DNA of 64,000 bases from Psococerastis gibbosa (lineage: Eukaryota > Arthropoda > Insecta > Psocodea > Psocidae). Position 1 is the first letter of the stretch. Every line of letters begins with the position of its first letter. Positions 51,726-61,779 of the stretch are shown piece after piece. Made by a program: the position numbers and the translations under genes. The notes below the pieces were generated by a model. The model was not told where the DNA came from. It did not search any database and worked only from the letters and a program-made list of their open reading frames with translations. The stretch lies in contig OZ020485.1 of NCBI GenBank assembly GCA_963971405.1, positions 39,925,469-39,989,468 of the forward strand, in the 5' to 3' direction.

Positions 51726-52036
51726 CAGGGGTACCCAAACAGTGGTCAATGGACCACCGGTGGTCCACAGGCATATATCAAGTGGTCAAGTAAGAAATAA
51801 GTAAAAAATATCATCTGAGATAATGGAAATTTGAAGTAAAATACAGTAAGTCTTGGGACTGAACTATAAAATCTAACCGATGCCAGTCCTAAGCATTTCA
51901 TCACATATTATCATTTAATTGTAGGCACAATTCTTCCCAGAATTTGACAATTTTCCTGTCGCAGCTATGGTGGTCCACGGAAAATCATAAAATAATCTAG
52001 TGTTGGCCACGGACAAAAAAGGTTGGGAGCCCCTAG
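51726..52036. mobile_element. hAT-type element, CAGGGGTACCCAA ends
   Basis: Starts CAGGGGTACCCAAACAGTGG and ends AGGTTGGGAGCCCCTAG, the classic CAGGGGT.CCCAA type. Inside are GACCACCGGTGGTCCAC and ATGGTGGTCCACGG. The flanks TCTAGCTA and TCTACCAT agree only in part, so the copy is old or an end is rearranged. Confidence 0.65.
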
Positions 52037-52764
52037 TCTACCATAAAAGGAAACCTTCGCCAGAATTCGGATATTAACGCGAATAATAATAAATTAGATG
52101 CCCAAGCTTTAAACAAAATATGTCCGAACCATTCAAAAAAAGAATTTCGGCAGTAGCATGGACCAATATGCCAGTAATCAGTAATAAAATGGCTATAACA
52201 GTTTGCGCCAAAAAAGGCATTTCACATTCTACCTCCCTTCCCAGGTCCGGACTGGATGCGATATACGCATACATAAGTTACATCTCAGCTTAATATGACG
52301 TAATCCGCAATTGCTACTGCTCAATTTAGTTTCTGTTTGACCTCTGGCCTCTGGGAATCAGTTTGTTTTTACTTTGCTCTCTGAAGGATTGGAGAAAAAG
52401 TCGGCTTTTTCACAGTAGTTGGCCCAAGGCTATTTTCTCAAGGAATAAACTTTTCTTTCTGATGCTGTATCGTAAAATCCGACAAATATCGTTTGGTGAT
52501 CTTCGAAATTGCGGATTTCATGAACATAGGATATGTACATACAATATTAGAATTAGCTTCTACCCTTTTGCGACAAGCAATATAAAATTAAATTAGTTTT
52601 CAAATGCGAATCAGCTTATTTCCTTTCCTACAAGAGCAGGACCGTAGCTAGAAATTGTTTCGGGAAAGGGGGGGGGGGCATATGATTTCATCGGAGGTTG
52701 AGGTAACCCTAAAATATATATACGATATGTATTATTTTTTTTACAAAAGATTAGTCGCATATAA
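52037..52764. other. No gene; solo hAT-like end
   Basis: AGGACCGTAGCTAGAAATTG then a G run (about 52640-52680) looks like one end of a hAT element; no partner end found. Otherwise AT-rich. Confidence 0.4.
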
Positions 52765-52908
52765 AAAATTTAATGAATGTATCCGATTGACCTCTTCAGT
52801 CACCTCTGTTGGTTAGTACCCGTTTTGAGTTACGACACGTCTCCGATCGCATGGCGTGTAAAGACTCGCACAAGTGCAAGCAAGTTAACACCTGGCCATC
52901 GAAGTCGA
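52765..52908 (-). mobile_element. SINE-B copy (minus)
   Basis: TTTAATGAATGTATCCGATT, GACCTCTTCAGTCACCTCTG, GAGTTACGACACGTCTCCGA, TCGCATGGCGTGTAAAGACT, CGCACAAGTGCAAGCAAG, ACACCTGGCCATCGAAG. Complete at both ends. Confidence 0.75.
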
Positions 52909-53036
52909 TTTAAAACTCCGTTCTATCTCGTATACGCTGCAAATATTTCCGGACCCCAGGACCCCCTCTGCCTATGGGCTTGTACAAAAATTTTAAGGAA
53001 TGAGAATACCCACCATAAACAATTTATACAGCAAGG

Positions 53037-53223
53037 TAACTGCAAAGGCTTTCACGGCCGGAGTTGAATGAAGAACCAGTAGAATCCACCGGAGCCACCG
53101 AGGTACAACCTTCGAAGTCTACGCAGCGCCACTGAAGATGTCGACCGCAGATGCTGACGAATTTTTTGAAAGTTCACTTTCATTTCGACCACGGCCCATC
53201 AGCCCGGATTCTACTGGTTCTTC
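53037..53223. mobile_element. Family P palindromic element
   Basis: Starts AACTGCAAAGGCTTTCACGG, CCGGAGTTGAATGAAGAACC, AGTAGAATCC; then CCACCGAGGTACAACCTTCG, GCAGCGCCACTGAAGATGTC, TGCTGACGAATTTTTTGAAA, and ends CAGCCCGGATTCTACTGG, TTCTTCA. The left inner arm is deleted. Confidence 0.8.
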
Positions 53224-53845
53224 AATTTACACAGCAAATTAAAAAAATCTGTATGGACGCTACGTCGCGTCGCTACCTTCCAATAAAAATTCGTTACCGT
53301 GAATTAAGAATGCCGCAGAGTTATAAGTTCATTTAACTAATTAAAAGTGTAACTTTGTGATCTCCAAGTTCTCCGCAACCCTTGCTGTATAAAGTACGCT
53401 ATTCAATAAAGTTTATTAATTTAATTATTTCCTGATAACCCAACTTGATCTTTCAGAATTATTAGTTTATTTATAGATGGCCACTACAACTGAGCTGGCA
53501 GGAGTTGTACGAGTTACTCGTAAAACCTTAATTACTTACCTAATGAAGCTTCGGGTTAATTAGCTGAGAAAAGTCTGCTATGTGCATAATCTTCATTAGT
53601 CAATTTTTAATCGGTAATATTATTATTATTTTTATTTTTACATTACATATTTTATGTAATTTATCAAATTGACTTACGATGAATTGGCAACCACCTCGTT
53701 AACCGATATTAGAGAACTAAGAAAAATTTGGACTTGACAGGCCTGCTCCGTTAGACAGTTGTGTAGCTATGCTAACCTGCCTGACACTTCGAATCTTTTC
53801 GCAGAGCAAGCTATGGAGGATCAAGTGAACTCTGGTCATGACGGG
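53224..53845. other. No gene recognised
   Basis: AT-rich. The minus frame at 53717-53980 overlaps a SINE-D fragment. Confidence 0.4.
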
Positions 53846-53930
53846 CTTGTGGTGTAAGTGGTAGATCGTGGGTTCGATTCCCGTCCAGATTTTTCGTGCT
53901 TCTTTTATTTCTGGTAACAAACAGTATTTC
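53846..53930 (+). mobile_element. SINE-D fragment
   Basis: GACGGGCTTGTGGTGTAAGT, GGTAGATCGTGGGTTCGATT, CCCGTCCAGATTTTTC. Perfect B box GGTTCGATTCC; the D-arm to anticodon region is shortened. Confidence 0.65.
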
Positions 53931-54044
53931 GCACCATCGCTTGAAAAGTCTCGGTAAAAAATACAGCACGGCTCCACCATACATTAGTCCAGTATTCATA
54001 CTTGGATATAATGCTGATGTACTAGTTTTTAGGTATGCAGTATC

Positions 54045-54135
54045 CGCATAGGACAGCGGCTGCTGCTGAGGATCGGCAAAGATGGAGGGAAATCGTCAGA
54101 GCGGCCAAAAGTCCCCCTGGGCTGATCGCGCCTAA
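54045..54135 (+). pseudogene. RT extreme C-terminus
   Basis: The frame reads AAAEDRQRWREIVRAAK then PPGLIAPN and stop. The EDRxxWRxIVxxAK..PGL ending matches the LINE tail family of 6706-7018. Only about 30 codons remain. Confidence 0.65.
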
Positions 54136-54555
54136 TTAAGTCAAGTCAGTATCCGACTATCCGCACACCTTTCGCTTTCCTCTAATTTTGTTTTATACGG
54201 TACATATGCGTCTTTGTGAGGATAACAGTTCAACGTTCCAAGGAAGAGCAGTGGGATGTTATGGATAAGAATGTACCCGACAGCATGTTCAACAGAATGC
54301 CCGACAAAATGGTCTACTTTGCAACAGAAATAACCACCCTCCCATGAATAATCAGCTCGCTATGGAGTAAAACCTGTTCTAAATAGTGCAACCGTTTGTT
54401 TTCACACTTGATGAAAATGTCAAAATCATACAAAGACTGCCAAATCTACCCCTGACAATCCTCGACAGCCGCTGTAAGGCAAGGTACCAACTACCCGTTA
54501 GGGATGGGCGGAAATTAAATTTTTTTTATATTATTTTTTATAATCGCGTACAAAC
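54136..54555. other. No gene recognised
   Basis: Contains CCCGACAGCATGTTC and ATGCCCGACAAAATGG, a short internal repetition around 54277-54312; otherwise unassigned. Confidence 0.35.
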
Positions 54556-54668
54556 AATTTAATGAATGTATTCGATTAACTTCTTCAATCGCCTCACTAA
54601 GTAGCCTAATAGGTACTCACACAGACTCACACAAGTACAAGCATGCTACCACCTAGCCACCGAAGTCG
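54556..54668 (-). mobile_element. SINE-B copy (minus), internally shortened
   Basis: TTTAATGAATGTATTCGATT, AACTTCTTCAATCGCCTCAC, CACAAGTACAAGCATGCTAC, CACCTAGCCACCGAAGTC. The GATCGGAGACGTGTC part is lost. Confidence 0.65.
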
Positions 54669-55085
54669 AAATGTTTCCTTTTATGTCGAGTTTCATACCT
54701 CGCCCTTCCGTTTCACAGTCAACTTCTGTGCCAACTGGACTATTTCGCACGTAACAATTTCTAAAATGTCAACAGCTCTTGTGACAAAGTCTCGTCCAGC
54801 TTACGATACCTACCCAATCAATAAAACTGTAATCCTCCGTGAAAGGGTATTGGTTTCCGACCCTCTACTTAATGAATGTTGAAGCTAGAAAGGCAAGTTG
54901 TAGAGGCGTCAGGTTTTCTTTTAATAGCGGTACAAGTGAGAAAATATCTGGAGAGGGAGGTATCGATTTACCCATTCCATCTATCATATATCCCGTCTCT
55001 CCCTTCCCCATCTCCCGTTACCCTCTGTACGAGCCTTCCAAACGTTAAGCACTGCTTAACCATTTATAACTTACAGTACCTACTA
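54669..55085. other. No gene recognised
   Basis: Three overlapping plus frames (54643-54882, 54839-55048, 54876-55157) of 70-93 codons; only the part past 55086 shows LINE similarity. Confidence 0.35.
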
Positions 55086-55500
55086 CACTGTACAGAGTTG
55101 TCCGGGAACTCTCATGGCTTGCACCGGACAACATTAATAATAAACTTAGGAGAGTAAAGATGACGACATCATGCCGAGAACATAGTAGGGAAGAAGTGGT
55201 TATGGCTCGGCTAAGAATTGGCCACACACGGCTTACTCATGGCCCCTTAATGGCAGGCGCTTCCTCATCGCTGTGCAGATGCGGGGATGAATTCACAGTC
55301 AAGCACATACTGCTTGACTTTCGCCTCCGTACATGGCCACCCCAAATGTCACTTGCAGATCTCCTTAGTGACAATCAAAACAAAACGACTGCAGTGTTAA
55401 AGCTTATAATCTCCTCTGGTTTGATGACCCAGATATAACTAGGGAAAATCATACGTGGCGGGCGTAAAAGCATGATCCAACTTGCAAACGCCCTTAAAAA
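55086..55500 (+). pseudogene. RNase H-region end of an I/R1-group LINE
   Basis: The frame runs RELSWLAPDNINNKLRRVK, then REEVVMARLRIGHTRLTHG, CRCGDEFTVKHILLDF. The ARLRIGHTRLTHG phrase followed by CxCG...TVxHILLxC is the standard end of LINE ORF2 proteins with an RNase H domain; the last cysteine is F here. The tail goes on past a stop near 55436 with HPLL-type filler. A single 5'-truncated copy; the frame is largely open. Confidence 0.85.
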
Positions 55501-55524
55501 CTATTTATAAAAAATAACTTCTTC

Positions 55525-55740
55525 ATTTTCGGGCTCTACAGCCCTTGCTGAGGTTTACCTGCTCGACAGCACTTCTCCAGTCATCTCGGTTTTGTCCACC
55601 ATCTACGGACACCCAACTCATTTTCCAACTCATCCTTCCACCGTTTTCGAGGACACAACCCTGTACACACTTTGCAATTTCTCTGCTGTTACGATGAAGG
55701 GTGGACCCTGACAAACTGGTTACAATGTAGGCATGCACCT
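55525..55740 (-). pseudogene. RT C-terminal relic (minus)
   Basis: Minus strand: VQGCVLENGGRMSWKMSW, SVDGGQNRDDWRSAVEQ, VNLSKGCRARK. The NRDDWRxxVEQ...KGC(stop-like) layout fits the C-terminus of the 6706-7018 LINE family, diverged. It lies tail-to-tail with the RNase H relic at 55086-55500. Confidence 0.6.
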
Positions 55741-55811
55741 ATTGAGGCGCGTCTCAAAATTATTCGTGATTGATGAATTTTTTAATTTGTGTAAAAGACT
55801 CCAAAGGTTGT

Positions 55812-56070
55812 CCCACACTTGCTACATTTTCTCTGGCCATGCTTCGGTGGTCATGTCTCGGCCCTTCCTAGTTGAGTATAACACCGTTAGGTTGGCTTAG
55901 TGTCACGACATGTAGAGTAGTGGTACGGACTCTGACTTTCACCTGAAAGGTTGTTGGTTCGAGCCTCACACTTGCTACATTTTCTGGCCATGCTTAGGAG
56001 GGCATGTAAAGTAGGCGGTCCCGGGTCTTCCTAGTTGAGTGTAAGAGAGGGCTTTATAGCCCTAACTCCG
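55812..56070 (+). mobile_element. Two SINE-A pieces in tandem
   Basis: 55812-55900 is an abbreviated SINE-A (CACTTGCTACATTTTCTC, CCATGCTTCGGTGGTCATG, GTTAGGTTGGCTTAGTG). 55901-56070 is a second copy with intact head (TGTCACGACATGTAGAGTAG, CTGAAAGGTTGTTGGTTCGA) that stops at CCCTAACTCCG exactly where the 56071 repeat starts. Confidence 0.75.
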
Positions 56071-56321
56071 CATGGTGACGACCAGCAAGCTAAGTCGTGA
56101 CGCTCTAGGTCACAGACTTTAGCGTGACATCATTTTCATAAAAGCTTTCAAACATTTTCGTGGTTACTTGTACTGGTATATGAATGACGTAGAAGCAAAC
56201 CGGGCAAAGTCCGCAAATTTCTGAAATTTAATTTTGGCACCAAAGGATTCCTTATTCAATACGGGGTATAACACTGGCTTTAAACTAACTTGGGTTATAT
56301 GAGAAATAGAGAAAAAAATAA
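56071..56321. repeat. 230-bp dispersed repeat, copy 2
   Basis: Starts CATGGTGACGACCAGCAAGC and ends GAGAAATAGAGAAAAAAATA, as at 47857-48090. It carries an extra AGGTCACAGACTTTAGCG segment in its first 80 bp. The abrupt junction with SINE-A at 56070 supports insertion or recombination. Confidence 0.8.
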
Positions 56322-56336
56322 AATAGTTTAAATATT

Positions 56337-56450
56337 TTGGTGCGGTGGGCATGTAAAGCAGGTGGGCCCGGGTCTTCCTAGTTGAGTGTAAGAGAGGGCT
56401 TTGGAGCCCTTAGTCCACTAGGTTGGCTTAGTAATAGAACAAAAAAGTGA
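56337..56450 (+). mobile_element. SINE-A, body only
   Basis: GGGCATGTAAAGCAGGTGGG, CCCGGGTCTTCCTAGTTGAG, TGTAAGAGAGGGCTTTGGAG, GGTTGGCTTAGTAATAGAAC, AAAAAAGTG. Placed right after the 56071 repeat. Confidence 0.75.
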
Positions 56451-56744
56451 ATATTTTTTTATTATTTTATTTAGATGTGTATAGGAAGAAGAAACAGTAT
56501 GCACCTGTGGAATTAGCTCAAAAAGATAATGGTTAGATAAAACTTATCATTTACTATAAAATACAATATAATAATATACGTTTAACACTTTTTACTAATT
56601 TTTTAACACAGCTGATATTATTTTTGGGCTTCATTTGGTTTCATTTCTATTATATAATTCTATTTGAACTCGTATCGTGACCAAGATAGTGTCATTTTTA
56701 GTTTTTCTTTCCTATATTCAAACGTTGTATAAAGATAGCTTTGT
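56451..56744. other. AT-rich DNA, nothing recognised
   Basis: No frame or terminus of note. Confidence 0.4.
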
Positions 56745-56985
56745 GATGATGGACATTTTCAGATTTCAGTGGATTTACACGTTTTGAGACACAGAAAAAA
56801 AGTGGTTTTTACGAAATGTCTGTCTGTCTGTTTGTTGATTTGTGGGCAAGTTGGATTTGGAGGAAATTTGACAAGTAGGTTTACATAAATCATGCCTCAG
56901 AACTTTTTTCTTTGTTCTAGGCTAACTCAATTTTGGGGGATTTCACTCTCAAAAACTGCAAAAAACATTTATTCATCATATACAG
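56745..56985 (+). repeat. Dispersed repeat with TCTGTCTGTC core, copy 2
   Basis: GTGGATTTACACGTTTTGAG, GTTTTTACGAAATGTCTGTC, GAGGAAATTTGACAAGTAGG, CTAACTCAATTTTGGGGG, CTCTCAAAAACTGCAAAAAA. Second copy of 4190-4480. Confidence 0.6.
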
Positions 56986-57659
56986 TACATAATTATCATC
57001 TACCTATCTATCTCTATGTAGGCCTATTATCTAAAAAAAAAAACATCTATATCGGTACCTATGCTAATAGATAAATAGGGATGCATGTTCGAGTAAACTC
57101 GGACGGGACCGCTCTGTAAGTTTGTAACATTTTACACCATTTATAAGCAGTATTCTTATCACTGCGGGTAGCATTCAGGAAGCATACAATTGGTTTGACC
57201 ATGCGTTGGCGCTTAAGTACCGTAATGTAGAGTCTTGATAAAGTCACGAACCTACTACCTTCTCTCTATTTTAGGTTGTGATAAGGTGCGACTTTAGCGT
57301 GAAGCTTAAGTGGCTATTTACGTGGTAATTGATAAGTTAGGAGGAAAGTATAGTACCCACTATACGTACTAAGTGACCTTATCATAAAATCATGGGGGTA
57401 TGTTTAATAATGTACAGTTTGCAAGGTATCTACATGATTAACCACGCTCCATGTCCAGTTATAATCCTATCAAAACTTCTACGCTTGAGATTTGTTCCTA
57501 CCTTTCAATTTTCCGTTCGAAACTGCAGGACTGATAAACTTTTAAATGGCTTCAAGTCACGCTGAGTATTATTAGCCCCCCCCCCCCCAGCACGGTTTAT
57601 TCCTTTGGGGTCCCCCCACCACCAATTATTGTGATATGCTCTGATATAATACTGTAAAT
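56986..57659. other. No gene recognised
   Basis: AT-rich. C run at 57567-57579 followed by GGGGTCCCCCC (57605) may be a decayed hAT end. Confidence 0.35.
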
Positions 57660-57740
57660 TATTATTATTATTATATATTTGTATATGCTCCTTGTCCAGA
57701 GGATATTGTACAAGGAAAAGAAAAGAGAAAAGAATTATAT
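57660..57740 (+). mobile_element. LINE 3' terminal stem-loop, isolated copy
   Basis: ATATGCTCCTTGTCCAG, loop AGGATA, TTGTACAAGGAAAAGAAAAG. Stem 57690-57699 with 57706-57715 has one mismatch and one wobble. It is preceded by (TTA)n. Same element as at 27982-28007; no coding part left. Confidence 0.65.
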
Positions 57741-58272
57741 ATTATATTTCGTAGTGAAATAATGTCCAATTATCCAGTAACTCACTTAAGAAAACTTAAA
57801 AAATATAACGAAAAAATACATAAATATGCAAATTAAATTCAAATACTGGACATTGATTAGCGGTTAGTAAACAACTCAAGGAGTATACAAACAGAACGGG
57901 GGGGGGGGGGGGGGTAGATGATACGCAGTTCGCGCCCGGGTCAACTATAGTATAAATTAAATTTTAAAATTTTACTTAAGTATGTATTGGCATTCGAAAA
58001 ATTTAAATATTCTAAGTTGAAAAATGAAATATACTAGGAAATTAGCTACGATACTGCTAAACTAGAAAAGTCAAGTATTACTAAAAATATATTTTGGCAT
58101 TAGGCCATCGTCATACATATCGTACATACTTACAAACAACAATACATAAATTAACAATTAAAAACAATGTGTCTCTTCGTCTCAAATTTTCCTCCCGGGG
58201 TTGTGACAGTGAAGACAACAGAAAATCTACCTTTAGGTCAGCAAGACCCTATAAAAGTGTTAAAGTATAAAG
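57741..58272. other. No gene; 17-base G run
   Basis: A G run at 57898-57914 lies between AACA and TAGATGATACGC. GCAGTTCGCGCCCGGGTCAA follows. No inverted terminus recognised. Confidence 0.35.
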
Positions 58273-58465
58273 TAACTGCAAAGGCTTTTACGGCCGGAGT
58301 CGTATGAAGAACCATCCCCCTACCACTACAGAGCCACCAAGGTACAACCTTCGATGTAGTACGCAGCGTCACTGAAGATGTCGATCGCAGCTGTTGACGA
58401 ATCGTTTGGAAGTTCAATTTCATCTCGACCAAGGCCCATCAGCCCGAATCCTACTCGTTCTTCAA
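58273..58465. mobile_element. Family P palindromic element
   Basis: Starts AACTGCAAAGGCTTTTACGG, CCGGAGTCGTATGAAGAACC; continues GAGCCACCAAGGTACAACCT, GCAGCGTCACTGAAGATGTC, AGCTGTTGACGAATCGTTTG, GCCCATCAGCCCGAATCC and TACTCGTTCTTCA. The 64-codon minus frame is not a gene. Confidence 0.75.
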
Positions 58466-58661
58466 AGTATATAGTGTTTAGGTGGGGTGAGTCAATTTTT
58501 CTTTGATCCGAGACCCACCGAGTCTCGCATATGAACCCATGATAGAAGAGAAAACACGAGTAGCCTATGTCTGCACTAGCATTAAAAAAATGATTAGTAA
58601 TGAAAATAATGTAATAATAACATTCATAAATTTTTTTCCACGTTTCCCATACTTAACTTTA

Positions 58662-58797
58662 GGACTTCGATGGTATAGTGGTAGCTTGTTCGTACTTGTG
58701 CGAGTCTCTACACATCATGCGATCGGTGACCTGTCGTAACTCAACACAGGTATTAACGACAGAGGCGACTGAAGAGGTTATTCGGACACATTCAAAG
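58662..58797 (+). mobile_element. SINE-B copy
   Basis: CTTCGATGGTATAGTGGTAG, CTTGTTCGTACTTGTGCGAG, ATGCGATCGGTGACCTGTCG, TAACTCAACACAGGTATTAA, CGACAGAGGCGACTGAAGAG. Close to the minus copy at 5830-5993 (both have GGTGACCTGTCG). Confidence 0.75.
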
Positions 58798-60635
58798 TAG
58801 ACGTATTTACCCAACCGAACTTTTCTTTTCTTTTATTTTACTATATTTTAATATTATGGACAATGTTCAGAAATTTGTGGATCAGTCCATTTATTTATAC
58901 CAATCGTGGTAGAAAGAACCTAAAGAATAAGCAACCCAAAATTCTGAATAGAACAGAACACCAAGTCGAGATAGGAGACTCCTCAATATTTCAATACTGA
59001 CAGTTCTTTTAAACATTACGATATACCAACCCCATGGGCGGTATGAGCCGTACCACCCTTTATCATCATTCAAATGCCACACTAATCAATTAATAAATAA
59101 CATCGAAGGACACTGCATTACCGAATACCAGCATCATCGTTAGTTTCTCAACCCTTGGGCTCTTCCATCGAGTGATCGATACTTTTAAAACTACCTTGTG
59201 TCGAATAAAAAATTATAAGGGCTGGAAATAATGGGATTCACCTTTGAGTAGGGTTCTGAGAGATGAGGATGATTGAAATACCTAATTTGAAATAGTGGGT
59301 CACCGCCTTTTGGTTCTTGGCAACATCTGATTCCTTACCTGAAGCCTGAATAAGGTGTAAAAATAGTAGCAAAGCGAATTTTGAACATTATGCTACAAAA
59401 TGTCTTTATCTAACTTACGTATTATATCTTTCTTACATACATACATACATACATAAACATCAATGCAATTTTCCGGATGTTGCCCATACGCTTCGAAACG
59501 CTCTGTCAGATTGTGATGAAACTTTGGTGCGGTGTGCAGGGGACGTTTCCGATGGTTTCTGGACCATATATAAATAAAATATATAATTATATACAGTAAA
59601 TGAAATGAAAATATTTTCCACATTGTACGCTTGATAAACTCAACTCAAAAAGTAACCAAACAGGGTGGGGGAGCAATAGCAACCAAGTTTGCTTGTCTAT
59701 CTGATTGCCTGTCTTGGCAAATAAAATCCGGGAAAATTAATGAAACAGTAGGGTTTCGCACTTCAAAAATGTAAAGACAATTTTGTAATAATTTCATAAG
59801 ACATAAATTAAAATAATATCGACATTGAAAGTGTAGTAGACAACTCAAAAAGTAAACAAGCAAAAATAGAACGGGGAAGTATGCGGTACCAAGTTCATAA
59901 GATCCACTAGGCGGTAGTTAATTTTAATGTTCAAAATTTGAACTGTAGTAGTGTTTCCATAGACTAAAGATAAGGGTGTTACTTTATATTATCAGAGCAG
60001 CGGAGAGCAAAAGGGTCCAAATACCTTTGAACCTGTGACGAATAGAGCCCGCATTGTGACACTGTGTGCCAGAGTGTGACACTCGATCTCCAAATCATAC
60101 AAGTTGCTGGTCGGCCAACGGATGTTTGAACCCCAGCACCAGCTGTTCTTTTCATGTTTTTACTCATGGAGTATCCTCACCATAAATCCTGTTTGCTAGC
60201 TTTAGGTTTACGTTTGAAGAACGAAGGGACACCTAGTGCCAGAATTTCGAACTGATAATTTAAATATGTGACAGTGGTGTCGACTTGTGCTCAGGTGCTT
60301 AAGGCCAAATAGGAGTCCGCTCCCCCTTCCCCCGTGGGACACCAACGCCCCACGCCTCTATACAATTTTACAGTAAATATTCACTGTAGGGCTAGAAAAA
60401 ATATCTTGGCCCTTACTAGAAATATTTCGCCAAGTCTTTACATAGATGCATTTTACATATCTTAAGGCCTGTGGTGTGAGGGGAATTCAGGATTAATTAT
60501 TTCGTTCCAAATTTTAATAGTAAAATGTATAGGGCTCGAGGGCCGTAGGAGGTTTGTTGTGCAAACTTCAAAGAATTTACTTTTCAGGGGTCCTCCCTTT
60601 TCCCCTGGCAGCTTCACAGACTTCATGTAATAACC
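58798..60635. other. AT-rich DNA, no gene recognised
   Basis: Contains (ATAC)n at 59435-59455, a GATTGTGATGAAACTTTGG stretch at 59510 like the 41031 region, and CTTAAGGCCTGTGGTG at 60460 recalling 13977. Small frames lack motifs. Confidence 0.4.
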
Positions 60636-60643
60636 TTCTCTAG

Positions 60644-60851
60644 GAAGGCCGTGCCCAGGTTTTGATTTCGGGGGGGGGGGTCCAAAAACTTTTTTTTACA
60701 TAATTTATTAATAAAAGTGCATCATATCCAGCGTTGAAACACAAATCAATTTTTTCCAATTCTTCAAACAATACAGATTTACATAAATCAGATTATTTCC
60801 GGGGGCGGGGGAGTCCGGACCCCTTGGACCACCCTCCTGGGCCCGGCCATG
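60644..60851. mobile_element. hAT element, TSD TTCTCTAG
   Basis: Starts GAAGGCCGTGCCCAGG and ends CCTGGGCCCGGCCATG, with perfect TTCTCTAG at 60636-60643 and 60852-60859. A G run is inside the left end. The interior CAATTTTTTCCAATTCTTCA, AACAATACAGATTTACATAA is a LINE tail fragment like 24383-24500. No transposase. Confidence 0.88.
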
Positions 60852-60877
60852 TTCTCTAGCATAACTTTTTATTGAAT

Positions 60878-61087
60878 GAAGAACCAGTAGAATCCGGGCT
60901 GTTGGGCCGTGGTCGAATAGAAAGTGAACTTCCAAACGTTTCGTCAACATCTGCGGTCGACATCTTCAGTCTTCACCGAGGTACAACCTTCGAAGTTTGG
61001 AAGTTCACTTTTAATTCAACCACGGCCCATCAGCCCGGATTCTACTGGTTCTTCATTTGACTCCGGCCGTGAAAGCCTTTGCAGTTA
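60878..61087. mobile_element. Family P palindromic element, both outer arms present
   Basis: Left: TGAAGAACCAGTAGAATCCG, GGCTGTTGGGCCGTGGTCGA, TTCCAAACGTTTCGTCAACA. Right: CACGGCCCATCAGCCCGGAT, TCTACTGGTTCTTCATTTGA, CTCCGGCCGTGAAAGCCTTT, GCAGTTAC. This copy defines the right outer terminus of the family. Confidence 0.8.
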
Positions 61088-61246
61088 CATATCTTTTTAT
61101 TATTAATAATAATAATATCATTTTTTAATTCCCACTTGGACTTATCTAATTGATTTGGCATTGAAATACACTATTTGTAAATCTAGTTAATTACGAATGT
61201 GATGTATTTGTAAAGGCTAATGGCAAAAGTGTAATACTATTTAAGA

Positions 61247-61395
61247 AAGGGTTAATTGGACTTACATCCTGTTGTGTTAGTAGTCATTAGAGGCATGGGC
61301 CTCATGGTCATCGAACAATTAGGGCCGAGCTTATTGTCAGGGGAAGGGGGCATGACTATTAATACAACTGGCAATGTAAGTCCAACTCACCCTTT
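61247..61395. mobile_element. TIR element, AAAGGGT.A.TTGGACTTAC termini
   Basis: Left AAAGGGTTAATTGGACTTAC, GTTGTGTTAGTAGTCAT; right ATGACTATTAATACAACTGG, GTAAGTCCAACTCACCCTTT. About 40-bp imperfect TIRs, 149 bp in all. The 62-codon frame at 61256-61444 is not a gene. A truncated copy is at 30430-30545. Confidence 0.7.
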
Positions 61396-61779
61396 ATTGA
61401 TTGTGATGCACTCGATCTGTAGATCGAGACGTACGCCTGCATAAAGATCTGCCACCGACTAAATGAATATGTTGAATCTGCTTATGGAATGGATTATACT
61501 TAATTAAGTTTTCGACAATTTTAATAGAAGCTGTAATGAAGATAATTACATTTTTCTTCACTGCTTTAATTACTTGCTTTAGGGTGATGAGAATTTTAGA
61601 AGAAGAAAAGTGCTAATCTGACAGGAACAATGTTGAAGAAGAAAATGGTTTGGGAATGACGTCTGAAATATCACATCCGTCCACCCCGCGTGAGGGTGAG
61701 AGGCAATCGATTGCTTCAACCCCCTCCAATATTTTTACAATTTTACCAATTCCGTAAAAGTCTACCACGTGATGATTAG

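Noticed and set aside
57567..57914. C run at 57567 and G run at 57898 as ends of one hAT element
   Set aside because: No matching CAGNG-type termini or 8-bp duplication found around them, and a LINE stem-loop lies between.
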